From the NCBI RefSeq assembly GCF_016920785.2, contig NW_024609881.1, positions 46,098,710-46,162,709 of the forward strand: a stretch of DNA of 64,000 bases. Direction: 5' to 3'. Positions 10,525-22,019 of this stretch are shown here, piece after piece (the stretch's first letter is position 1; every line of letters begins with the position of its first letter). The position numbers were made by a program, and so were the translations under genes. The DNA comes from Ixodes scapularis. Taxonomy: Eukaryota > Arthropoda > Arachnida > Ixodida > Ixodidae. The notes below the pieces were generated by a model. The model was not told the origin of the DNA and made no database searches. It saw only the letters and a program-made list of their open reading frames with translations.

Positions 10525-10660
10525 CCGGGCGGAAAAACGCTGAGTCACTGGGCTGTGAACGGATGCGCAGTGTTTGACATATCGCACAGCAGAGCAACAG
10601 CGCATGTTCAGAAGGCGTGCCACAGTAAAACAGACAAAAATGGCAGCGCGCACAAGACAA
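10525..10660 (-). repeat. Dispersed promoter-like repeat, copy 1
   Basis: Read on the minus strand, this segment matches 32993-33127 over about 130 bp with scattered differences. Shared landmarks are a GCGCGCTGCCAT start, a GCGCAT core, and CAGTGACTCAGC near the end. The last resembles an AP-1/antioxidant-response site and GCGCAT(G/C)CG an NRF1 half-site. These resemblances are inference from motif shape. Confidence 0.65.
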
Positions 10661-10760
10661 TTTTTTTAAAGGCTTTTACAGTCCGGGTACAGCAAACGCA
10701 CAAAGCCTACGAGCACCGTGACGATGCGCTTTTAGCTCTGCTTGACTGGCTCTATCGGAT

Positions 10761-10986
10761 CCTATGCGGACGGCAAGTCGTCTGCTGCTTCCGCAGGAGT
10801 GACGGTGACGTCATAACGACGCCGAGCTCTGACTGGTTTTGATTGGAAGGACAGTGGGTAGACCTCAAAGCCATCCTCCTTGAGGTCTACCCACTAGCAT
10901 TTAATCCGAGCCAATCAAAGCTCGGCGTCGTTATGACGTCATCAGAACCCCTCCAAAAGAAGCGGACGGAGTTGCGCTCCGTATAG
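10761..10986. mobile_element. Foldback MITE, family A copy 1
   Basis: The ends are CCTATGCGGACGGCAAGT on the left and, reversed, CTATACGGAGCGCAACT on the right. At the centre is a near-perfect hairpin containing GTGGGTAGACCTCA and its complement (about 10854-10901). A homologous element lies at 20819-21040. No clear target duplication is visible. Confidence 0.8.
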
Positions 10987-11431
10987 CGTCGGCTGCGGTC
11001 GGAGGAGAAGCTGAGTGTAAAAGATCCCGAAGGAAAAATCCATCAATGTAACCCTGTTTGGCAGTCAATGTTTTCTAGTGGACCGCTGACTGTGCCTGAC
11101 TGTACGTCAAGCATGTCTGATTGGCCAACAAGTTACTCTGACCGACAGTCAAACTCCAGTCAGACTCCGGTTGTCGGCTTTCTGATGGTTTCCTGGTGGC
11201 AGTCGGCCGCCGCGAAATGCCGTCAAGATTTCTTGGTGGCGATTCTGATTGTACATCGACTGTCTCTGACTGTACGTCAAAAAGCTTTGACGTGCAGACA
11301 GACGTACGGTCAAAGGACGTAAAGGTCGTTCGGATACCACTATTTCGTCAAATCTAGGAATACGAAAAATAATCTATGCACGAGAAAACGATTTCGGGAC
11401 GTGAGCCCATAAAACCGCTGATGTTAGAGAT
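10987..11431. other. Non-coding stretch with repeated CTGACTGTACGTCA boxes
   Basis: CTGACTGTACGTCAA occurs near 11097 and again near 11266, with several CTGACTG/CAGTCAG variants between. It may be degenerate foldback sequence. No gene was recognised. Confidence 0.45.
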
Positions 11432-11740
11432 ATGACACGCAACCGACCGACAACCTTGATCAGAAGCCCGCCGAAACGCCGAATTTCTTCGCCGACCTTC
11501 CATGAACGATCGCTCTCGACTCGTTTTGTTTGCCCGCTTGCTCCAACCTGTCGATCCTGCCCGGGCTCTACATTGTCTTACGTTTTAGTAGAATTTCTAC
11601 TCGACACGACCCAGCCTGTTGTGAGTTCCGACGATGTAAGGCACTTTAGCGGTGTAGTTGAAGACCGCAAGGTGTACTACTCTGCCGGAGACGCTCCAAC
11701 GAAAGGAGGGTTCTACGACGCGAAACTACTCTGCATGGCA
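11432..11740 (+). CDS. Unrecognised gene, exon 1 (phase-linked to exons at 13.5, 19.9 and 22.0 kb)
   Basis: An open frame contains YVLVEFLLDTTQPVV and ends GFYDAKLLCMAG at a consensus donor (GCAG|GTGAGT), leaving one base of phase. The hydrophobic-acidic YVLVEF start and the FYDAK-LL-MAG end resemble the N-terminal module of a class of arthropod BEN-type proteins, but I do not claim that identity. The first part of the frame (before about 11570) is low-complexity Arg/Ser/Thr/Pro, so the true 5' boundary is unclear; the ATG at 11432 is only the first available. Splicing to 13515 keeps the frame open. Confidence 0.45.
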
Positions 11741-13514
11741 GGTGAGTAGAACTGAAGTACGGCGATTGATGTACGATTGCTTGGTTTAACTGCATATACG
11801 GCAGAAGAACTTTGTAGAGCGATGCACTCATTGTCGGAACCTCTCGCTGCAATACTGAAATGCTCTTGACTCGGTCCGAGAGGTTTAGGCAAGAAAGTTT
11901 ATATCTTTCTATCTGGTGTGCACGGTAAAAACGTTCCGTAAAAAAACGTAGAGCTTCTAATTAAAAGCTACGGAGAAGCATCCGTAATCTGAAATACGAT
12001 TGACTTGTCCGTAAATCTAAAGTTACGATTCTTTAAACAACTGAAATTGTTTGCGACAAGCTGAAAATTGTTTTATTTGGGTTAGACTAATAGACAATGG
12101 TTCTCACATTTTAAAGGATAATTTATTGCACTGTCAAACAACTAATGATAAACGTTCCGAAACGAGGTGGCGATAGTTACCGCTAAATTGAAAAGCACGA
12201 GGTGAGATTTTTGTCTAGTATAATCACACTGCCTCTATCTCTTCATCTACCCATCTCCGCTCGCTCGTTTTGCTGCCGTTACTGCCGCGCTTGTTTTGTC
12301 GAGGGGTAGAGGTACTTGGTGGTTTCTGTGCGAGCTTTCCTTGTTGTTATCAAAACGGTGAGTTTGTTCTGCTCTTTTTATTAACATTGATTGGGGACTG
12401 TCATATATACGTTCGTATTTTTGACACTTATTTCCTCAAAAGAAACGAAACCACGGATTTGCGTCGCTTGAAACTTTCGGGTTCAATGACTGTCGCCGCT
12501 ATCTCAGTTCGTGTTTGACGTTCTTCTCAGAGATGAAAGCTCAAGTCGGGTGCTCGTTTGAACCTTGTGTCATGTCGCGAGCTCGCTGGGACGCGCGGTT
12601 CGTCGTTTGTAGCGATTGGGAGGCTATTCGCGCGTGCTGGCTGGTAAGAGTTGCAGTAAAGCACGTGACAACGCGTCGTCCGACTGCGTGAGTGCGCTTT
12701 ACGAGTTTCGCATTGTTGTTCGCGCGCCCTGTAGCCTTCTCATTTCGCAGAGGGGTCCCTATCGTTTCGTCGAAATTCGTTTTGCGGCAGTACGTTTCGT
12801 GGACAACTTTTCATGAACACGTTTCGTCGACACGAACGTTTCATCGACACTCGTTACGCGAATTTCATGCTGCAGGGACGTTTCGCCACTCGTGTATCAC
12901 TGAAGTGCGCGTAAACCCACACCCCCGCCTGCGTTCACACCACTTCGCGGCGACAGTCTGCGGCTGCTCGTTACAAAAATGTTAAACCACCTAACCGACC
13001 CGTACAGGTAGCTTCGCGGCGACAGTATCATGCAGCTTACTCTCTCCCCCCCCCCCCCAAAAAAAAAAAAGAAAGAAAAAAGAAGAGTAATTTGAGCTGT
13101 CGATGAAACGATCTGTCGAGGAAACGTCGTTCGATGAACTGATTCCCATTGGTGTATCACCACTGCGTATTTCACGTTCACTGGTTGGTTAGCAGTCATA
13201 ATGCAGCCGATGAATTTCTCATTTCACAGAACGCACTTGTGTCACCGTACACTGATTCCCCCCAACCAGATGGTCTAAGACCATTGTATTGATATACATT
13301 TTTATGCTCATAATAATCTATGTGTATATTAAAGCAATATACCTCCGCTCAATACTTGCACGGCGCCACTCAGGAGGGCACGTAATACCACTGTTCAACG
13401 GACTGCAAAATTGTATGCATTAATCTTGCTCCTCAGTCAGACTGTTTGTAAGGAACATAGCCACCGTTCCTGCAGTTTCAAATTGTCTGAGATGCAAGCT
13501 CATATTTTTTTCAG
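11741..13514. other. Intron 1 of the candidate gene; contains a possible 5' exon and simple repeats
   Basis: A pyrimidine/CpG-rich block at about 12240-12357 ends AAAACG|GTGAGT, which could be an alternative non-coding first exon. Short palindromic TCCGTAA/TTACGGA-type words occur near 11930-12020, like the array at 21 kb. A run of 13 C followed by 12 A lies at 13046-13070. Confidence 0.35.
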
Positions 13515-13594
13515 GAGGTGTCTTCAACGACAATTGCTTCCTTGTCACTGAGCATCGGCCAATGTTTAAAGAGCCTATGCCATTCTTGAAGGCG
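13515..13594 (+). CDS. Unrecognised gene, exon 2
   Basis: It is preceded by an excellent acceptor (ATATTTTTTTCAG). Taking one base from exon 1, the frame reads GGVFNDNCFLVTEHRPMF and continues open to a GT (GGCG|GTATGC), ending in phase 0. The other two frames have stops. The phase agrees with both neighbouring exons, which is the main support. No domain was recognised. Confidence 0.45.
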
Positions 13595-14369
13595 GTATGC
13601 GTCTTGTTTGGAGCTTTTTACGTGTTGAATTTACCTATTCAAAGGAAGCCTTGGCCACTCTCGAGTTTATGCAAATGTGAGAAAATCTTGAAATGCGTCA
13701 AGTCCACAGGATGTGTCATAGAATGACATAATCTATATTACCCTATCATTTATCGTGCCGTAGCGCCCTTTTTCACAACTCGCACTAACATTGGAGCTGT
13801 ACTAATTTTACAAAGAATTACGCTGCTGCATATTTATAATGAATTGATAACGTGGGAACACTGGTTGTTATTAGGCTGTAACTTTCAAGGCAGGGAAGCA
13901 TGGTTATCTTGTAGAGACCAGCACGCGGCACGGGCGTCACGCAGCTGCGTTGGCGCTGTCGGCGGCACAGCGCAGACGCTTCACTTTACGCGAATTCGGT
14001 TTTTGCGCACGCACAGTGCTCACACCTGGTGTGGGCAAACGCGGGCTTGCTTATAAACAGGGTGTCGGTCTATAGAATGTGTGCTTGTTCAGCAGTCATT
14101 CAGGTTTAACATGTTGCAACACTACCATAGTCTGACTTGATAGTAGAAAATAAATGGCTTCACCTTCACCAGGCTGAGTATGCATGAAGCAGGCATGGCA
14201 TTAATGTTAGATGATGCAATATATCCTCCTAGACCAATCTTCCAAATCAACCTGGAGAAGGGGTTGAAGAGAATGGGAGCAGTGAAGCGAACGACGGCCC
14301 AGCGCAAGATTTTAGCGATGCTGAAGGGCTTCAAATGAAGTCTCCACAGAAATCCCTTGAACCTGTATG

Positions 14370-14480
14370 TTTCTTTATGGTAAGTGCAAATTTGAATTCC
14401 TACACATCTAGCATGTACCCAAGAGAAAGACAACTCTAATGTGGCTGATGCCAATCTTATGAGAAGCATAACAAAGGGCT
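14370..14480 (+). repeat. Intronic repeat block, partial copy 0
   Basis: The TTTATGGTAAGT box and about 90 bp following it match the 3' part of the blocks at 15.8, 16.3 and 17.8 kb at lower similarity. An upstream frame (about 14147-14338) is open but has no counterpart in the other copies. Confidence 0.5.
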
Positions 14481-15337
14481 TTGTGAGTATTCAGAACTTT
14501 CAAATATCGAAGCGAATGATGTCATATTTTGTTTATACTTTCATTGGATAGACGGTTCGGCAGTTGTAAGAATTTTCAATCTGAGAATGCTCCAGGACAC
14601 ACCATCGTAAAAAAGCAACTGAAACGACTCACAAAAGCCCACACACAAGTCTGGGAACTGTATGCAAATAAAACTTATTTCAACTCGTTTATTTAAAACG
14701 GGAAGTCATCCTGTAATTGTAACCTAAGATGGTTGATCTGTAAAATGTTTGAGCCCCCAGAGCCAATACATGATTTGCTGCGGTACGCTGCTGTGAACCG
14801 GTGACGCATGCACGCAGGGCGAGTGCTACAGTGTCAAGGCAGATGTGGCCGACATGATATGGTATTCATATCCCGTGTTATTAGGAGTCTGCGTCTGTTT
14901 AATTACAGCAACCGGCATCCTGCCACTTTACAAATTATCTCCTTGCAATTTTTTTGCCCCTTGCTCTCGCACAAAATAATTATTCGTTTGATATTTAAAT
15001 GTATTATTATTAGAGGGGGGGTGCACCGATTTTATGATTAAGAGAATTTGCATCTCGTCATTTTTACGTTGTTTATCACGTCCCGGAGGATACAGAAAAC
15101 ATATCCTTCATTAAGAATGTTGCGATTCCGCTGCATAATCGCAAAACAAAAGCCAAGCTTTTTCCCCCACCCGCAGCCGCAAGTGGCAGCCGAAGGAACT
15201 ACGGCTAGAAGATTACGTGCCCTCGCTCGGCTCCAAGCTGCAGCATTACGCCCGCTAATGTCAGCAGAGAGAGGGAGAGGAAGCGTCCTCCGAGATAGCA
15301 CACGGGAACCTACACGGCACTCCGAATGACGTCACTA

Positions 15338-15540
15338 TACTCCGCGACAACTTTTCTTGGCAATGCAGTCGAAGGAGTGGAAGGTACAGGCCCGCGTCCC
15401 CTCTCCCAATTTGAGTGTGCGCGGTCTCTCCTCCTCTCCCCGGAAATGGGGGAGGAGGAAAGCCTGCGTACTCTAGAAATGGGAGAGGGGACGCGTGACT
15501 TACCTTCCTCTGCATTGCCAAAAAAAGTTGTCGCGGAGTA
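15338..15540. mobile_element. Foldback MITE (TACTCCGCGACAAC ends)
   Basis: TACTCCGCGACAACTTTT on the left and its complement on the right enclose GC-rich arms with purine/pyrimidine-rich inner halves. The TA within each end may be the target dinucleotide. There is no coding content. Confidence 0.8.
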
Positions 15541-15803
15541 TTAGGAGTGCGATCAGGTGTGACCCTGAAGACTGGGAGTGAGTTGAGGGGTGCCCGAAAT
15601 GCCAATAGCTATCTTCTTTTTTTATGCAACAACTAGGACGTGCAGGCGAAATCGGTTTCCTGTTCTTTACTTCAGAAGTGTCAGAGAGCAACCTGCACAA
15701 ATTTTTGGCCGAAGTCCGGAAATCGTTGCACCACCCTTTAAATAGTAACTTTTAAGCTATGAAGTAAGCGAAGCCTCATGGTTCTTTTTTTTGTTTTTGT
15801 TTA

Positions 15804-16175
15804 ATAGAGGTTTTTCAAAGCACAAGTCGGCCGGTCTGCCAGCCACCTGCAGCCATGCTTGCACTGCATGATTACTCAGCATGTCCTGTGCCAACTGCTA
15901 TTTAAGCTGCTCTAACCTGATTAAATTGACAGTCTGACAATCTTGTGTCTTATTTTTCAGAAAATAGAGTGTGCACCTCAAGACGTCGAGCAATGTTTGA
16001 TGATTTAACCATTTGAACCAGTTGAATTACGGAGTCAACTTCGCTTTTTTTTTATGGTAAGTCACGAGTCTGAGTTCTTACAGATTGAGCATGTCCCTGA
16101 GGGGGAGGCAACGCTGATGTAGCTGATGTCACTTTTTCGACAACTGTTGTAGCAATATCAGTCACATCTAACATG
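15804..16175 (+). repeat. Intronic repeat block, copy 1
   Basis: The order is: AGAGGTTTTTCA-type start, CACAAGTCGGC, a TGCAGCCATGC box, a pyrimidine tract with CAG acceptor, an exon-like piece ending in a stop, ATGGTAAGT, and a final ATGTAGCTGATGTCAC segment. Copy 2 repeats the same order about 485 bp later. Confidence 0.75.
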
Positions 16176-16287
16176 TTGCCCCTAAAGCCCCAGTTTGAAC
16201 ATGTATCAAGCCTTTTTCTAATGCATATTTTAGCAGATTATGAGTTAACTTCAAAATGGAACTGCATGGTTCATTCTCGTTTTGTAG

Positions 16288-16665
16288 AGGTTTTTCAGGG
16301 CACAAGTTGGCTGATCTCTTGCAGCCTCCTGCAGTCATGCTTGCACTGCAGGGTTACTTTGCATGTCCAGTGCCAACTGCGATTTAAGCTACTCTCACTT
16401 GCTTTAACTGGCATTCTGACAGTCTTGTGTATGTCTTGTTTTTCAGAAGATACGGTTAGCATCTCGAAACGTCGAGCAACGTTTTATGATTTAACTATTT
16501 GAACAAGTCGAGTTACGGAGTCAACTTCGCTGGTGTATTTTCATGGTAAGTAAAAAGTGAGTTATTACAGATCGAGCACGACTCTGAGAGGGAGACATTG
16601 CTGATCCAGTTGGTGTCACTTCCGACAAGCTTTGTAGTTGTGTCCGTCGCATGTAACATTGTTTT
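16288..16665 (+). repeat. Intronic repeat block, copy 2
   Basis: Adjacent tandem copy of the block at 15804. It keeps the TTTTTCAG acceptor-like site, the GTCGAGCAACG box and the ATGGTAAGT donor-like site in order. Confidence 0.75.
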
Positions 16666-17772
16666 GACCCCAACTGGTGTTACTATACACTATAGCTAGA
16701 TTCAAACCTAATATGCTAAATTCATTTGAATCTAGTTACTATAGCTAAATTCAAACATACTAGGTCACCTGCTGCTGGCTTTTTGTAGCCGATGAACTTG
16801 CCACGTTTGAATCGCAGGTAGTATTAAGTAGTGACACGTTGCAAGCAACATATTGATGTAACAATTGTTTTCTTGGTAACACGAACTGTCACACGCTAAG
16901 TTTGTGGGAAGTAAGTTCTGTATCACATTATTTTTACTGAATAAAAAAGTAGCAATGCTCTTTTGTAGTTATTTTTTTTTATCTTTCTAATTACAGATAC
17001 ATTGAGGAGCATGATCTGATGCATACCTTATATCTAGATTGTTATGGATAGACAATGACCAAAAAGATTAGGTATGCATTTCGGATTATGGATGACAAGT
17101 GCCAATGACAAAGCGCAGCTGGCAATGCAGGGAAAACACTGACAACAGATAAACAAGGAGAATATTTTTTTTCAACTACCTCCAAAAGTTGTGCGTACAG
17201 TGAGGAGCAGTGGTGGAGAAAGGTAACCTCAGAGGCAATGGCTTTGTGTATTGTTGAGGTTTTAACCAGGAACAAATCCTTGTGCATGCAAGCCATTCCA
17301 CCGAGTGTGCCAGTTGAAACCTTGTTCAGCGATGGAAATGGATGTGCTTGCCTTCAGTAAAGTAAAGCTTTTGGATGAAAATTTAGAAAAGCAACTGCTG
17401 CTTTAGTATAAGATGTAATAACACTGATGCAGGCACTTTGTGCAAAAAACCTGAGCATAGCCGGTTCCTAGTTTTTCTTGTTTATTTGTTTAATAAAAGA
17501 AGTAAAGTAAAATAATGGAATTACCTCTTAGGAGTAACTGTAATAGGTTACTTTTTTCTTAACTAGCTTAATTAGGTAGTCTTTTTATATAAAGTATCTT
17601 GGCCCAAGGCGACAAATATTGTAAGGGTCCTCTGATTGCATAATTTTTTCGCTTAGTTTATGTCGATGCCTACAAGGTCTGGCTCTAAGATTTGAAATCT
17701 GTTTTCTTATATATTCTAACACATTATAAGGTAACCTTTAAGTAAAGGGAACTGTATGGTTCTTAAGTATTG

Positions 17773-18140
17773 TTTGTAGGAATTTCTTGGAGCACAAGTC
17801 AGCTGATTTCTGGCAGTCTCCTGTGGCCATTGTACTGCAGGATTACCTTGGATAGTTATAGCCAGCTACGATTTAAGCCACTCTCATTTGTATAGATTGT
17901 CATTCGTGTTTGTCTTTTTTTTTTTCAGGAACTACATTTGGAATTGTACAACATGGAGCAGTTTTTGACGATTGGTCACTTTGAAAAAGTCATATTGTGA
18001 AGTTGGCTGCACATGTTTTTTGCTGGCAAGTAAATAGTTCAGTTTTTAAAATCTATCATGTCTGAGAGAAAAGCAAACTTGATGTGACTGACAGCACCCT
18101 TCTGAAAACTGTTTGGACAATATTGATCACATCTAACCAG
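17773..18140 (+). repeat. Intronic repeat block, copy 3 (diverged)
   Basis: Starts GAATTTCTTGGAGCACAAGTC and keeps the pyrimidine tract, CAG, the ATGGAGCAGT box and a GGCAAGTAA donor-like box. It is more diverged than copies 1 and 2. Confidence 0.7.
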
Positions 18141-18226
18141 GGTTTTTCCCACGGTGGGTGGCAGTGGTTTCGCTGCCCACTAGTCCTGCTAGCCGCCCAG
18201 TTCTTTGAAAAATGTCTTGTGGCCTT

Positions 18227-18279
18227 CATGTCTTGGCACAGAAATCGCTGTGCTCGGCAGTCTTCTGTGCCAAGACATG
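18227..18279. other. 17-bp perfect hairpin, pre-miRNA-sized
   Basis: CATGTCTTGGCACAGAA at 18227-18243 is exactly complementary to 18263-18279, with a 19-nt loop. The stem extends about 4 bp further outward past one mismatch. The size is close to a small pre-miRNA stem-loop, but nothing else supports transcription. It could equally be a relic of a tiny inverted-repeat element. Confidence 0.45.
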
Positions 18280-19241
18280 CAGGTACAGGTCCCCACAACC
18301 CAAATTAATACGACTTGGTCGAGGTGCACGCAGAAGAAAGATGCGGCTGCTGCCTGTGTCCCCCTCCCCTCCACAGTCATAGTCGGATGTCTATTTGTCC
18401 ACAATGTATGGAGAAAAATCTGTGTCTAACATTTATTCTATCCTAACTTGTACAGCTTCACTAGGTCAAAGGCCACAGTTATTAAGAAGGCCTTCCACAA
18501 GATTGGCTTTTTCCTCATCTGTGCAGATCCGATATGGTCTTAAATTAATTTTATGCGGTTGGCTTCACATATTTATTTCTTGTAGATATAAAATAACTGG
18601 TGTAATGAAAGTTTCATGGTACCTTTTTTTTTAATGGGTTGCTTGTCTCGGCTTGACCTATTTTCACTTTAAATTCGACAGCATTTGTGGGCGAACCTTT
18701 TGTCATTTTTCACCAGTCGGTTGGTCTCTTTTATGGTTTGTGTGACCGATTTGACTCTAGCACAGGCAACGCCAGAGGCACATGATGACAGCTTGGTTTG
18801 TATGAGCGCTCACGCAGAGAGAAAGCTTTTTAAAATCGTGCATCTGACCCTATGCTTTTGTCAGCTCCAAATCCAACTTGTAAATTGGAGTATAGGCATG
18901 CACGTACACCAAAATGCATCATTCGCACACATCGGAAGAGTATCTTAGAGAAAATTATGAAGAAGGGTCCGCCTTTCAATGGGCAACAAAAGAAATGCGC
19001 AGTCAGAACGCGCTGACGAGGTGGCCAAGCAAGCTCCTTGAGTGGGAGGCACTTGGGGTAAAGGGAATGGCTAGATCACATCTTGGGGGTAATCAGGTGC
19101 ACAAAGTGTGGAGCTTGCAAACAGACTTGCATGCCATATATAAATACTCTGTAAATTTTTACCACTTGCTCAACTCAGAAGCGTGTGCACAGGTGTGCTC
19201 AAACGTGGGTAGGATGGAGCTCCCAAATTGTAAGATTGGGG

Positions 19242-19273
19242 ACTGGGGACTAAGCTACTGCTTAGTCCCCAGT
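19242..19273. other. 13-bp perfect hairpin with 6-nt loop
   Basis: ACTGGGGACTAAG and its exact complement flank CTACTG. There is no T-run or other context to suggest a function. Confidence 0.4.
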
Positions 19274-19920
19274 TTTTGATAGCAGTTTTAGTACACATGC
19301 ACTCTTTCACCTGCTCAGTTCTGTGAAAACCTTCAGGCATATCTAAAGAGAAAATCAAGTTTCTATGTTCACACACTCTAAGCACTCGAGGCTGACCAGC
19401 TGATTCGACAACGAGAAAGAGTGCAACTAGCCTTTCATTCTAATGGGAGATTTTGAGTGACTGCCCAAACTTATGAAAGTCTGGGATATGAGCTTAGCCA
19501 GTTTTACATAAACTCTTCTGCAACATCTCATGAACCTTAGAAATAAAGCATTACTCAAACTGGATCAAGTTTTCCGGTTGGTTCATCAGTTCTCAAGAAA
19601 TGCTTCACATTATAAACCAAATCACTATTGCAATTCCGGCCTTGCATTTTTTTTCTAACTTTCGAACGAATTTAGGCTTGAAGTGTATCGGTTTTGACGA
19701 AGGAACAGGAGAACAAGACCCTCAAGTCAAACATTGGTTTTAGATATCAGGTCACAGGATGAACAATTAGAGGCAATGTCCATTTGACTTTTGTATAAGA
19801 TTCATGGCTAATAATTAAATGGGCTGAGGGGGGCTGTGTTTTATGCACAAGCTCAATTTGCACGTCTTGTTGATCTGATATAGATATTTAATTATTTTTT
19901 CTCTGTTTTCTCTTCTTTAG

Positions 19921-20014
19921 CACATCATGTTACATGCAGCACCTAAAAACAAAGGCAGAACACCAATGGGGGCTCTACTTTGGCTCTTCAAGGACCCAAA
20001 TACAGTGTTCGAAG
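19921..20014 (+). CDS. Unrecognised gene, exon 3
   Basis: A strong polypyrimidine acceptor (CTCTGTTTTCTCTTCTTTAG) is followed by an open frame reading HIMLHAAPKNKGRTPMGA and on to a GAAG|GTACTT donor. It enters in phase 0, as exon 2 requires, and leaves with one base, as exon 4 requires. A second frame is also open across this short exon, so the phase match matters. No family was recognised. Confidence 0.45.
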
Positions 20015-20818
20015 GTACTTTTCTTATCTTCTCATCAATTATTCAGGTGACATTGCATGATTGCTGGAAGCAGCATAGGAAAGAGTACTCAATATTCGTT
20101 TAAAGAGATCCTTTTCCAATTCAAAATTCTGTACCTTTTTTTATAGAAAATCTGGTTGTATCAGCGTCATAATGAACAGTAGTTTATGTATAGGGCAGCA
20201 TCACTAAGGGACTGGCTGTTAAATGAACTGGAGAAATCTGCACCTACAAGCATTGAGCTCATATTCTTACCAAAGGTCTATTTTAGCAGTGAACACCATT
20301 GTGACATGTGAAGGCACAGCTCCGTCTCTCTGGAACGTGAAAACAGCATTCTCTATATTTTCAAGCATGAGTGCCGACGCAGATGAGTGAGAGTGACGTT
20401 TGGTGTTGTCGAGAAGGTGCTTTATATCGCTGTTTAAAAATGCAATGACTGCGGTGGTCGTTCAGACTGCAGATAATGTTTTGTAATCCCACTACCTTCT
20501 ATAATTCTGCACATTGGTCTGAATGCCAGAACTGACAGAAGAAAAACAACTGACATTGAGGAAACTTGCTGCAGATGCATTGCTCAGCTGTTTTGCCTGC
20601 TTTCCACAACAGGTTGTGGCAGCTCTCGATTGTATACATTGGTGCCCATTGTCAAATTTAAATAATTTAGTTCTATTTTTCACAGACTGGAGTTGCACCT
20701 TAAAAGTTTTCATGGGAATCTGTGTCACAAAAAGAAAACCTTTGATAAGTTCAGCTTGCTAGATGAAGGCATTAATTCTTCTAGCTCATTTTACAGCCTA
20801 CCTTTCTATGGACACCGC

Positions 20819-21040
20819 CCTATGCGGAGAGCAAGTCGTCTGCTTCTTGCACAGACATTACGGTGATGTCAGAACGGTGACGAGCTCTCATTGGCTTTGA
20901 TTGGAAGGATATAGTGGGTAGACCACAGTGCTAGACACCAGGAGGTCTACCCCCTAATTTTTTGTTCAATCAGCCGCTCGGCCTTCTGACATCACCGCAA
21001 CCCCTGTGCAAGAAGCAGACAAACTTGTGCTCCACATAGG
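20819..21040. mobile_element. Foldback MITE, family A copy 2
   Basis: CCTATGCGGAGAGCAAGT on the left and ACTTGTGCTCCACATAGG on the right. Its internal TTGATTGGAAGGA and GTGGGTAGACC correspond to the element at 10761. It is intronic in the candidate gene. Confidence 0.8.
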
Positions 21041-21310
21041 ATTACGGATACTCAAGAGTGCTTTCCGTAATATAAGTGACGGAAAGCCTACTCTGTTTGC
21101 CCTTTTACCGACAAATTTTAAGCACTTTTACGGATACTAGAGCGATTTCCGTAATAGGTTTTACGGAATACGTATTCCAGTCCGTTGTTTTACGGACAGC
21201 TCTTGAATAGCGTTACGGATAGTAGAGCACTTCCCGTAATCTGTTTTGCGGAATGTCCTTTTATTTACGGATTGTGTATGTGTTTAAAAGGATTTTTTCC
21301 GTGATTAGAA
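21041..21310. repeat. About 85-bp tandem array of TTACGGA...TCCGTAA units
   Basis: Units start near 21041, 21126 and 21211, with a poorer fourth at about 21263. Each begins TTACGGATA and contains AGAG(T/C), then TTCCGTAAT, so each unit is itself a small inverted repeat. Further TTACGG/CCGTAA words lie between them. Confidence 0.65.
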
Positions 21311-22019
21311 TTATGGATGACCTTTCCGGCAGCATAGGTGCCAGAAAATTTGTCCGTAAAAAAAGGGCAAATTTTTTTACAGATGGGCTATTGGCGTTAC
21401 CGCTATGCCGCAGCTCATTATTATTGTTTCATGAAGAGCGCAGACAAAAAACATCCGTGAGCGTAGTTCAGATATGTCAGCTGCTCGTGTTCATCCGTGG
21501 AAGCCAGGGCTGCCTGTCGTAGCATGCATGCTTGCTCTCTAGCTTCAGCTGAGTCGCATACGTTTTGTGAATTAAAGTATAATGTCGTCCCGAAAGGTTC
21601 AGACATCGAGGGCGTTTCTCTGAAACATGCTCTGGGTGCACGTGGGCTCGTTTGTGAAGGATGTCCCTGCTGCCTAAAAAACGCAAATTTCAAAAGTGAA
21701 AGAAAAAAAAACAAGAAATAAGGACGGGTACGCACTTATTCCCTTGTTTGAATTCAATATGAGCAGCTGTCACCATTGCTGAGAAACCCTCAGCACCGGC
21801 ATTAGGTTCCAAGTTGTTATAGCATTTTTGAACTTCTGCATTGGAAAGGACGCAATAACATTGGTAAAATGTTTGCTCCAGAAGTGAGAATGTCTGCCCC
21901 AAAACCAGTTTTTGCCTGCTACAAGAGCTCCAAATCACCATTTGTCAGTTCCACCATTGCAGTTACCACTTGCTTTAACTTAATTTATTCTAACTGTGCT
22001 GTTTGTTTTACCTTTTCAG

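Noticed and set aside
14122..14469. 115-codon minus-strand frame and an opposing plus frame (14147-14338)
   Set aside because: Both are open but lie in the diverged intronic repeat copy 0, are not conserved in the other copies and have no recognisable domain.
21041..21310. CRISPR-like regular repeats
   Set aside because: Units are degenerate, repeats and spacers are not cleanly separated, there are no cas genes, and the host is eukaryotic. It is a short satellite.
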